Source: Bordetella genomosp. 13 (GTDB lineage Bacteria; Pseudomonadota; Gammaproteobacteria; Burkholderiales; Burkholderiaceae_B). Taken from it: a DNA stretch of 64,000 bases. A program made the position numbers and the translations under genes. The notes below the pieces were generated by a model. The model did no database searches and was not told the DNA's origin. It saw only the letters and a program-made list of their open reading frames with translations. The DNA is taken from the NCBI RefSeq assembly GCF_007679965.1, contig NZ_VEHL01000013.1, positions 91,885 to 155,884 on the forward strand, given 5' to 3'. Below, piece by piece: positions 43,833-51,320 of the stretch (the first letter of the stretch is position 1; every line of letters starts with the position of its first letter).

Positions 43833-45467
43833 TCACAGCGACTCCAGGAAGCGCACCAGGTCGGCGCGCTCCTGCGGCGTCATTTCCACCACGCGGTCGC
43901 GCGCCGGCTGCGCTTCCCCGCCGTGCCACAGGATGGCCTCCAGCAGCGTGCGCGCACGGCCGTCGTGCAGCCAGGTGGCATTGGGGTTGACCGTCTTGGT
44001 CAGGCCGATGCCCCACAGCGGCGGCGTGCGCCAGTCGCGGCCCGTGGCCTGCGCCTCGGTCACGTCGTCGGCCAGGCCGTCGCCCATGTCGTGCAGCAGC
44101 ATGTCGGTGTACGGCCAGATCAGCTGGAAGCGATGCTCGGGCCGCGCCGCGTCGCGCCGCGTCACGTACTTGGGCACGTGGCAGGCCACGCAGTTGGCCT
44201 CGTAGAAGAGCTTCTTGCCCGCCAGCACGCGCGCGTCGTCCACGTCGCGGCGCTGCGGCACGGCCAGGTTGGTGGAGTAGTCGGCGACCAGATCCATCAG
44301 CGGCGCGGGCACCTCGTGCTCGCCCAGGTGCGGCTGCGCGCCGTGCGGCAGCTTGAAGCACTCCTTCTGCGGCGCGGTGCACTCCCCGTAATGGCTGGGG
44401 AACATCGGCGTGGACAGGCCCATGTCATTGGAGAACGCCACGGCGGACTGCTGCTCGACGGTGGGCTGGCTGGCCTTCCAGTTGAAGCGGCCCAGCACGG
44501 GCTTGCCGGTGCGCGCGTCGATCACCCAGTTGGGCTTGCCGCGCACGCCGTCGCCCTTGTCCGCCGCGGCATTGGCCAAGATGTCGGCCTCGTGCACGGC
44601 CTCCAGCAGCCCCAGGCCGATCATCGGCGGCGCCAGGCGCGGCGACATCTGCACGTCGGCGCGCATGGGGCCGTATCCCAGGTTGTCGATGCGGTAGGCG
44701 GGCTTCATCAGCGTGGCGGTCTCGCCGCCATTGAGCTCGACCTGCACCGGCGTGTAATCGATTTCCAGGCTGCCTTCCGCGGGCAGCCCGGCCACCGCGA
44801 AGTTCTGCAGCTGCGATCCGTACACGGGGTCCGGCAGGAAATGGATCTCGCCCGTATGGATGCGGCGCAGGTCGGCCGGGTCCAGCGCCGGCACGGCCAG
44901 CCGCATCAACAAGGCGACGGCGTCGCTGCGCTCCAGCGGATCGAAGCCCGGCACGGTGCCGCGCCCGTCCTTCACGTGGCAGGCCTGACAGGACCGCGCG
45001 TTGAACAACGGCCCCAGGCCGTCGGAGGCCTGGGTGGAAGACGGCGACGACACCCAATCCTTGCGGAACAGGCTGTTGCCCATCTGGAAGCGCTGCCGGC
45101 CCTCGAAATCCAGGGTGGCCGACGGCAACGAGAAGATGTCCGCGTTGATGAGCGGACGCACTGTCGCCGCGCCGGCCTGCATCAGCTCGAACGGCTCGGC
45201 CTTGGTGAAGTCGTCTGTGGCCTGCGTGACCTGGCGCACGCGCGCCAGGTCCTTGGGATTCAAATCGGTGCGTTGGCGCTTGGCCGCCGCCGCGCCCGCC
45301 TCGGCGATGCCCTGGGGCGCCGGCGAGGCGCCGCCGGGGGCGTTGGGCCCCTTGATGACCCCGTCCTGCTGCGCTTGCTGCTGCGGCGCCCCGGCGGGTT
45401 CGGCTGCCGCCGCCTGAGCGGCGGCGGCAAGCGCCGCCAGCGCCGCCGCGACCATCACTTGCTTCAT
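43833..45467 (-). CDS. Di-heme oxidoreductase family protein (DUF1111/thiol oxidoreductase-like c-type cytochrome)
   Basis: 544 aa from MKQVMVAAALAALAAAAQA, a signal peptide. Two CxxCH heme motifs are present: CQACH (in FNARSCQACHVKDGRG) and CVACH (in YEANCVACHVPKY). The C-terminal LHDGRARTLLEAILWHGGEA is the distal MauG-like/DUF1111 signature. It is a periplasmic di-heme c-type protein whose electron partner is unknown. The start overlaps the imelysin 1 stop by 4 nt; imelysin 2 follows after 134 nt. Confidence 0.9.
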   Translation of the reverse strand: MKQVMVAAALAALAAAAQAAAAEPAGAPQQQAQQDGVIKGPNAPGGASPAPQGIAEAGAAAAKRQRTDLNPKDLARVRQVTQATDDFTKAEPFELMQAGAATVRPLINADIFSLPSATLDFEGRQRFQMGNSLFRKDWVSSPSSTQASDGLGPLFNARSCQACHVKDGRGTVPGFDPLERSDAVALLMRLAVPALDPADLRRIHTGEIHFLPDPVYGSQLQNFAVAGLPAEGSLEIDYTPVQVELNGGETATLMKPAYRIDNLGYGPMRADVQMSPRLAPPMIGLGLLEAVHEADILANAAADKGDGVRGKPNWVIDARTGKPVLGRFNWKASQPTVEQQSAVAFSNDMGLSTPMFPSHYGECTAPQKECFKLPHGAQPHLGEHEVPAPLMDLVADYSTNLAVPQRRDVDDARVLAGKKLFYEANCVACHVPKYVTRRDAARPEHRFQLIWPYTDMLLHDMGDGLADDVTEAQATGRDWRTPPLWGIGLTKTVNPNATWLHDGRARTLLEAILWHGGEAQPARDRVVEMTPQERADLVRFLESL

Positions 45468-46774
45468 TTGAATACGGCGGCCGGGTTGTCCAGGCTGTCG
45501 GAACCCTCGAGTTTGACCTCGCCCACGTCCAGCAGCGCGATCACGCGTTCGAAGCTGCGGGTCTGCGCGACCAGCGCATCGATGGCCTTCTGCACCACCG
45601 CGTTGCCCTCGGCATTGCCGCTGGCGATCATCTGGTCGTAGGTCTCCACCGTCTCGGCGCGCGTCTTCATGGCCTGCATGGCCTTGACCGTGTCCTCCAG
45701 GCGGGCGCGCACTTCGGCGTCCAGCTTGGCATCGCGGCCCTTGACCAGGTCGGACAGGCTGGCGCCCTGCACCGTCTTGCCGTCCACGCGGGCATAGGCG
45801 CCGGTGTAGACGTTGCGGATGCCGATCTGGTTGTAGAAGTGCGAGTTGTGCGTGTTGTCCGAGAAGCAATCGTGTTCTTCCTCGGGATCGCCCAGGATCA
45901 GGCCCAGCTTCATGCGTTCGCCGGCCAGCTCGCCGTACGACAGGCTGCCCATGCCGGTCAGCATGGCCTTCAGCCCGGCCTTGGGATCGCTTTCCACGGC
46001 CTTGCGGGCGGCGCCGTCGGCCTTCCAGTTGCCGACCATGGTTTCCAGGTCGGTGACCAGCAGGTCGCCGACGGCCTTCAGGAACTGGACGCGGCGCTCG
46101 CAATTGCCGCCGGTGCAGTGCTTCGTGTCGAAGTCGGTGTGCGGACGGTTGCCCGAGTGGCGTTCCTGCGGCGTGCCCTTGCGGTCGGCCGGCGCCGGGC
46201 CGGTGCCGTTCAGGTCCTGGCCCCACAGCATGAATTCGATGGCGTGGTAGCCGGTGGCGACGTTGGCCTCGTTGCCGTCGGCTTCGTGCAGCACGTCGCT
46301 CAGCAGCTCGGGCGTGATCCGCGAGGCGTCGATCGTCTTGCCGCCCACCGAGATCTTCGAATTGGCGATCAGGTTGACCACGTAGTAGGCATTGGCATCG
46401 TTCTCGGTGCCGTACGAGGCATCGACGTAGTCCAGCATGCCTTCGTCCAGCGGCCATGCGTTGACGCTGCCTTCCCAGTCGTCGACGATCGGATTGCCGA
46501 AGCGGAACGCCTCGGTCTGCTGGTACGGCACCCGCGCCGCCAGCCACGCGTCGCGCGCGGCCTTCAGCGTCTGCTCGCTGGGCTTGGCCACCAGGCCGTC
46601 GATGGCCTGGCGCAGGGTGCGCGCCGTGGCCAGCGAATCCTCATAGCCCGCCAGCGCGATGTCCGAATAGGTGCGCGCGATGGCCTTGGGCTCGACCGCG
46701 GCCTGCGCGCCGGCGGCGCCCAGCGTAGCGGCCAGGGCGGCGCCGCACAGCAGGCCTCGTAGCGACTGATGCAT
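45464..46774 (-). CDS. Imelysin-family periplasmic protein 1
   Basis: 436 aa from MHQSLRGLLCG (GGAGA 7 nt upstream); a TTG six bases earlier is a weaker start. Signal peptide cut near AQAAVEPK. It contains the family motif GYHAIEFMLWGQDLNG (G-x-H-x-x-E) and two helical bundle halves. IrpA/imelysin proteins are induced by iron limitation in many bacteria. It heads the four-gene operon. An inverted repeat AACGA-GAT-TCGTT (46849-46861) lies 75 nt upstream but is not a clear Fur box. Confidence 0.92.
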   Translation of the reverse strand: MHQSLRGLLCGAALAATLGAAGAQAAVEPKAIARTYSDIALAGYEDSLATARTLRQAIDGLVAKPSEQTLKAARDAWLAARVPYQQTEAFRFGNPIVDDWEGSVNAWPLDEGMLDYVDASYGTENDANAYYVVNLIANSKISVGGKTIDASRITPELLSDVLHEADGNEANVATGYHAIEFMLWGQDLNGTGPAPADRKGTPQERHSGNRPHTDFDTKHCTGGNCERRVQFLKAVGDLLVTDLETMVGNWKADGAARKAVESDPKAGLKAMLTGMGSLSYGELAGERMKLGLILGDPEEEHDCFSDNTHNSHFYNQIGIRNVYTGAYARVDGKTVQGASLSDLVKGRDAKLDAEVRARLEDTVKAMQAMKTRAETVETYDQMIASGNAEGNAVVQKAIDALVAQTRSFERVIALLDVGEVKLEGSDSLDNPAAVFK

Positions 46775-46971
46775 CGACAATCTCCGTTGTAAGCACGCCC
46801 GCCCCGCGACGGACGGCGTGTTGTGAACTCACGAGAGACGGCAGTGTAAACGAGATTCGTTCTTTGTTCAGAATACTGTCAGTTGCTATAGGGGTTTGCG
46901 GCAAGGGACGCGCTGGTTGCACGCGGCTGCGCCGTCCTGCGTGGCCGGCCGGTCCTGAGTGGCCGCCACCG

Positions 46972-47556
46972 TCAGGACCGCAGCGCCTTCATCGCCCGCG
47001 GCTGGCTGCCGGCATACAGCCAGCCTCGCAGCAGGCGTGTGATCACCGGCATGCACACGAAGGAAAGCACGGGCGTCATGCAGGCGGTGGTGACCAGCAC
47101 GCGCCAGAACAGGGGCAGCGCGCTCAGCACGGGATTGAAGATCGTGGAGAACAGCAGCAGCATCGGAAAATAGGCCATCCAGATGCTGATCGCCTGCTTC
47201 CAGCGCGGCGGCGCCGACACCTTCGGACCGAACCAGCTGTCCATGCCGCTGACGCGGGTCTCGTGCGTGGCGCGCACCAGCGAGGCGCCACGCTCCAGCC
47301 ACATGCGGCGCGGCAGCGAGCCCTCCCAGCGCGCCAGGCTGGACGCGTCGGTGAAGCGCAGCACGATCTGGTATTGGTCGCCGCCCTCGGGCGGCTGCAG
47401 CACCCCCGATCCCAGGAAGCCCGGAAACCCTGCGGCGAGGATCTCGCCCTGGCGCATCCAGGCCAGGAAATCGCTGTAGCGGTCCGCGGAGATGTGGCGG
47501 GTCACCAGCATCGTCACGGGAACGGGCGCGGGTATGGCGGGACGGGCGGCGGACAT
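46972..47556 (-). CDS. Antibiotic-biosynthesis-monooxygenase (ABM) domain protein with C-terminal membrane helices
   Basis: 194 aa. The ABM fold is at about 10-100 (VTMLVTRHISADRYSDFLAWMRQGEILAAGFPGF...YQIVLRFTDASSLARWEGS). Two or three membrane helices follow (ISIWMAYFPMLLLFSTIF, VLVTTACMTPVLSFVCM). ABM domains bind heme or small oxidised compounds. The membrane-tethered form is common in proteobacteria and uncharacterised. Single gene. Confidence 0.85.
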   Translation of the reverse strand: MSAARPAIPAPVPVTMLVTRHISADRYSDFLAWMRQGEILAAGFPGFLGSGVLQPPEGGDQYQIVLRFTDASSLARWEGSLPRRMWLERGASLVRATHETRVSGMDSWFGPKVSAPPRWKQAISIWMAYFPMLLLFSTIFNPVLSALPLFWRVLVTTACMTPVLSFVCMPVITRLLRGWLYAGSQPRAMKALRS

Positions 47557-47746
47557 GATGGACTCCTATGCAGCGGTCGGCCTGGACACGCCTGCTGGCG
47601 CGTCCGTACTTACCCTTAAGCAATAGGCATGCCAACCTTGCAATGCAGCAACCCCCCAGCACCGCCTGAGAACCTTGCGGCTTGCTTGCGGCCCCCGGAT
47701 TATTCCGCACTGCACAAATCCCCGTTTCAGGGATAACCCCAACCCA

Positions 47747-47832
47747 ATGCACCGCGACGGTGCATGCTCGAGGGGGCGTAGGGGCCGCGGCCCGATGCCG
47801 CCGTTGAACGCGCAGGACACGTTCTCTACACT
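47747..47832 (+). promoter_or_regulatory. Promoter of the FMN reductase gene with an upstream palindrome
   Basis: -35 TTGAAC (47804-47809), 17 nt, -10 TACACT (47827-47832): a good sigma-70 match, 32 nt before the start codon. A perfect ATGCACCG-CGA-CGGTGCAT palindrome (47747-47765) lies upstream, a possible operator. The rest of the 307-bp gap shows nothing else. Confidence 0.6.
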
Positions 47833-47863
47833 GGGCCGACCTTACCCACAGGAGCATGCGCCC

Positions 47864-48412
47864 ATGAGCACCACCAAAATCGCCGTCCTGGTCGGCAGTC
47901 TGCGTTCCGCTTCCATCAACCTGCGCCTGGCCCGGGCTTTGGAAAAACTGGCGCCCACGGATTTCAGCTTCGAGTTCGCGGACCTGAACGTGCCGCTGTT
48001 CAACCAGGACCTGGAAAACGACTTGCCGCCGGCGGTGGCCAGGCTGAAGCTGCTCGTCACGCAATCGCAGGGCGTGCTGTTCGTCACGCCCGAGCACAAC
48101 CGCTCGATCCCGGCGGCACTGAAGAACGCCATCGACTGGGGCACTCGCCCGTGGGGGCAGAACGTGTGGATGGGCAAGGCCGGCGGCATCGTCGGCGCCT
48201 CGCCCAGCGCCGCCGGTTCGGCCATGGCGCAGCAGCACCTGCGCAACGTGCTGGCCGCCGAAGGCGTCAACGTGCTGACTACGCCGGAAGTCTTCCTCCA
48301 GATGAAGGAGGGGCTGATCGACGACCAGTTCCAGATCACCAATGAGGACACGCGCAAGTTCCTGCAGGGCTGGATGGACCGTTACGTCGCCTGGGTACGC
48401 AAGACGGCGTGA
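47864..48412 (+). CDS. NAD(P)H-dependent FMN reductase (flavodoxin-like)
   Basis: 182 aa. The phosphate loop is VGSLRSASINLRLARAL (about 9-25). TPEHNRSIPAALKNAIDW (about 77-94) is the second FMN contact of the NADPH-dependent FMN reductase family, which includes chromate and azo reductases. AGGAG lies 9 nt before the ATG. It probably reduces quinones or flavin to limit oxidative stress; exact substrate unknown. Confidence 0.92.
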   Translation: MSTTKIAVLVGSLRSASINLRLARALEKLAPTDFSFEFADLNVPLFNQDLENDLPPAVARLKLLVTQSQGVLFVTPEHNRSIPAALKNAIDWGTRPWGQNVWMGKAGGIVGASPSAAGSAMAQQHLRNVLAAEGVNVLTTPEVFLQMKEGLIDDQFQITNEDTRKFLQGWMDRYVAWVRKTA

Positions 48413-48446
48413 GGACTACACGCGGCGGGGTCCAGGGTTCCCCTGT

Positions 48447-48963
48447 TTATCCCCGCCGCATGTGGAAAACCTTGTGCCCATCACCGGGAAACCGAACATT
48501 TCCCTTTACAGATCAATGATGTAAGTTCCGTGATCAAAAAAGGGTCAAGGACAGTAAAGAGTTTTCCACCGCGCTTGTGGACAAGGCTGAGGACAGGCTG
48601 CGGGCAGGTCGAAAAAGCCCTTACGCCTCAGACAGTTACAAAGAGCGGGCAGAAAGCGCCCAGTGCGGCCATTTGATACGGCCGACGTGCCACCCGGCCT
48701 TGGGTGACGCTCCACCCCGCTCACTTATCCACGCGCAATGTGGACAAGCCTCTGCACAGCTATCTGACAAGCCATGAATAGCCAGTGGAAACAATGGCTT
48801 GGACGCGCTGGTTAATTTCTTTCCGAAAGACGTCCGGACGCCGGTTCGGCAGGATTCGGCACGCTTGTCCACCATCGGACCCTCCGCCTAGCTGCCCGGC
48901 CGGCATGCAAACCCGGCTTATCCACCGGCAATGTGGACAAGTCTCTGCACAGTTATCTGACAA
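48447..48963. repeat. Array of four DnaA-box-like inverted pairs in a gene-free stretch
   Basis: Four 23-bp units have the form TTxTCCxCx-N5-TGTGGxxAA at 48447-48469, 48562-48584, 48725-48747 and 48918-48940. Half-sites such as TTATCCAC and TTGTCCACA differ by about one base from the DnaA box TTATCCACA. Units 3 and 4 sit in a longer direct repeat (48725-48770 and 48918-48963 nearly identical; weaker similarity continues ~90 bp). The whole 48413-49056 gap holds no convincing gene. Unit 1 also forms the right arm of a GC hairpin (48422-48430 with 48451-48459), perhaps a terminator for the reductase gene. Confidence 0.75.
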
Positions 48964-49056
48964 TCCCGAAAAACCGTGCGCTGACAGGCACTTGGACGCG
49001 CTGCGCAAAATCTTTCCGCATTGTGCCCGCCCGGCCCGCACGCACGGACGCCGCGG

Positions 49057-49266
49057 TTATTCCTCCAGGCGCATGCCCACCTTGAGGCCCACCTGCCAGT
49101 GCGCCACCTTGCCGTTCTCGATATGGCCGCGCACTTGGGTCACCTCGAACCAGTCCAGATTGCGCAGCGTTTGCGACGCGCGCTGGATGGCTTGGGCGAT
49201 GGCATCGTCCGTGGAATTCGTGGACGAGCCGACCAGTTCGATCTGTTTGTAGACGTGATTGGACAT
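49057..49266 (-). CDS. Dodecin (flavin-binding)
   Basis: 69 aa from MSNHVYKQIELVGSS. The dodecin pattern is complete: a first strand, one helix (TDDAIAQAIQRASQTL), then WFEVTQVRGHIENGKVAHWQVGLKVGMRLEE. The Trp of LDWFEV (about 39) stacks flavin in this family. Twelve subunits form a hollow sphere that stores riboflavin/FMN. AAGGAGG lies upstream. The 200 bp upstream, towards tpsB, show no further gene. Confidence 0.92.
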   Translation of the reverse strand: MSNHVYKQIELVGSSTNSTDDAIAQAIQRASQTLRNLDWFEVTQVRGHIENGKVAHWQVGLKVGMRLEE

Positions 49267-49472
49267 GGGCATGGCCTCCTTGCGGCTCCAGCGCGCACCC
49301 CGCGGAAACAGTCCGCGGAGATGGCTGGGATGCCTCTCCCCAGCACGTATCGTGCCGAGGCACCACACCCGCAATGGCGTCGCACGGCAGCAACGTCATA
49401 ACCCGCTGCCGATGCAGCGGCCGCCCGTTTCGCCTATAGGGAGCGAGATGCCTGGCCGTCCCTAAAAGCAAC

Positions 49473-49514
49473 GAATTTTCAATTCTTGACTATGTGAAAG
49501 AATTTTGTTTACTA
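49473..49514 (+). promoter_or_regulatory. Promoter of the two-partner secretion locus
   Basis: -35 TTGACT (49486-49491), 17 nt, -10 TTACTA (49509-49514). An inverted repeat GAATT-TTC-AATTC (49473-49485) abuts the -35. The surrounding ~100 bp are strikingly AT-rich for this genome, as in silenced or two-component-controlled virulence promoters. Confidence 0.45.
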
Positions 49515-49582
49515 GCGCCTGAAACATATGTCAAATAGCATCCATTAATTCGAAATGTAAGACCATCGCCGTCAGAGTGCCC

Positions 49583-51301
49583 ATGCCGCGTCCATCCGAA
49601 TTCCAGCGTTCCGCCGTTCTCCCCTTCCCCCTGCGCGCCGGCGTCGCCGCGATGGTCCTGGCGCTGGCCGGTCCGGTCGCGGCGCAGAGCGTGCCGCAAC
49701 TGCCGTCGGGCGCCGAGCCGGGGCGGCAGCTGCCGCAGCCGGTCATGCCGCAAAGCACCACCGGGGCGCCGCGGGTCACCGTGCAACAGGGCAACGCGAC
49801 GGAAGCGCCCGCGGGCGCCGAGAAACTGGAATTCACGCTGACGGACATGCGCGTGGAAGGCGTCACGCGGTACCCCGCCGACGCCGTGCGTCCGCTGTAC
49901 CAGGGCATGGTGGGCAAGACCATCACCGTGGCCGACGCGTTCAAGGTCGCCAACGACATCGAACTGCGCTACCGCAACGACGGCTACGTCACCACGCGCG
50001 TCATCGTGCCGGAGCAGACCATCGAGGATGGCGTCTTCCGCATCGTGGTGGTCGAGGGCTACATCTCCGAGGTGCGATACGACGGCGACATCGGTCCGGC
50101 ACAGGCCGCGGTCGAGAAGCTCGTGGCACGGCTGCGCGGCGTGCGGCCCATCAGCGTGGCGGAGGTCGAGCGGCAGCTGCTGCTGGCCAACGACCAGGCG
50201 GGCCTGACGGTGCGCGCTTCGCTGGAAGCCTCGCCCAAGGACGTCGGCGGCTCGGTGCTGGTGGTGCACAGCGAACGCAAGGCCATCGACGCGACGATCG
50301 GCTTCGACAACCGCGGCTCGCCCTACCTGGGCTGGGGCCAGGCGGTCACGCAGCTCAGCCTGAACGCGTTCGGCCCCAATGCCGACCGCTTCACCGTGAC
50401 GGGACGCCTGGGCACACCGGCCTATCGCAGCAAGGCCGTCGCGGCCAGCTACGACATGCTGGCCACCAGCAGCGGCCTGGCCCTGGGCGCCTCGGCCAGC
50501 TACGCCAAGAGCAGGCCCGGCCGCGAGCTGGCCGACCTGAACGTCGCCAGCGACGTCGAATCCTATGCGGCCACCGCCTCGTATCCGCTGATCCGCTCGC
50601 GCCTGCAGAACCTGCGCGCCGTCGGACAGTTCGAAGTGCGCAACGTCACCACCGACATCACCGACACGCCGTTCACGCGCGACAAGCTGCGCGTGGTGCG
50701 CCTGGGCCTGAGCTACGACCGCACCGACAGCTGGAACGGCATCACCGCGGTGCGCGGCACCTTCCACCAGGGCCTCGACGGCCTGGGCGCGTCCAAGGAA
50801 GGCTCGGACCTGGCCTCGCGCGAGAAAGGCCGTCCGGACTTCTTCAAGTTCACCGCCGAACTGACCCGCCTGCAGCAGCTGACGGACCGCGCAAGCCTGG
50901 TGGCCACGTTCGCCGGCCAGTACAGCGCCAGCCCGCTGCTGGCCAGCGAAGAGTTCGCCCTGGGCGGACCGAGCTTCGCGCGCGGCTACGACGACGGCGA
51001 GATCTCGGCCGACAGCGGCCTGTCCGGCTCGCTGGAACTGCGCTACGCGGTGTCCTCGGAGAACTTCCTGCCCAGCGGCGCCCACGTCTATACCTTCGTC
51101 GACGGCGGCCGCCTGTGGTCGCGCAGCGAAAGCCCCGAGCTGGCCCGCAGGAAGCTGTCGTCCTACGGCGCCGGCATGCGCGCCAACCTGACCAAGAATT
51201 TCTACGCCACGCTGGAAGTCGCCAAGCCCATGAGCTCGGACGTGCAGACGCAAGGCGACAAGAACCCCCGCATTTTCTTCAGCATTTCGGCCCAGTACTG
51301 A
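49583..51301 (+). CDS. TpsB outer-membrane transporter (ShlB/FhaC/HecB family)
   Basis: 572 aa from MPRPSEFQRS; a GTG two codons earlier is possible. Signal peptide to about GPVAAQS. A Pro-rich linker is followed by POTRA-2/ShlB type domains (about 78-240: FTLTDMRVEGVTRYPADAV, YRNDGYVTTRVIVPEQTIEDGVFRIVVVEGYI). A 16-stranded barrel follows, with the conserved loop-6 Arg motif FARGYDDGE. It exports its TpsA partner, the next gene 19 nt downstream, across the outer membrane. FhaB/FhaC of Bordetella is the model pair. Confidence 0.93.
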   Translation: MPRPSEFQRSAVLPFPLRAGVAAMVLALAGPVAAQSVPQLPSGAEPGRQLPQPVMPQSTTGAPRVTVQQGNATEAPAGAEKLEFTLTDMRVEGVTRYPADAVRPLYQGMVGKTITVADAFKVANDIELRYRNDGYVTTRVIVPEQTIEDGVFRIVVVEGYISEVRYDGDIGPAQAAVEKLVARLRGVRPISVAEVERQLLLANDQAGLTVRASLEASPKDVGGSVLVVHSERKAIDATIGFDNRGSPYLGWGQAVTQLSLNAFGPNADRFTVTGRLGTPAYRSKAVAASYDMLATSSGLALGASASYAKSRPGRELADLNVASDVESYAATASYPLIRSRLQNLRAVGQFEVRNVTTDITDTPFTRDKLRVVRLGLSYDRTDSWNGITAVRGTFHQGLDGLGASKEGSDLASREKGRPDFFKFTAELTRLQQLTDRASLVATFAGQYSASPLLASEEFALGGPSFARGYDDGEISADSGLSGSLELRYAVSSENFLPSGAHVYTFVDGGRLWSRSESPELARRKLSSYGAGMRANLTKNFYATLEVAKPMSSDVQTQGDKNPRIFFSISAQY

Positions 51302-51320
51302 GCAGCGAGACGACCCGATC

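Noticed and set aside
46849..46861. AACGA-GAT-TCGTT as a Fur box before imelysin 1
   Set aside because: It does not match the 19-bp GATAATGATAATCATTATC pattern closely enough.
48447..48963. Reading the DnaA-box-like array as the chromosomal origin
   Set aside because: No dnaA, dnaN, rpmH, gidA or parAB nearby, no AT-rich unwinding element, and none of the boxes is an exact TTATCCACA.
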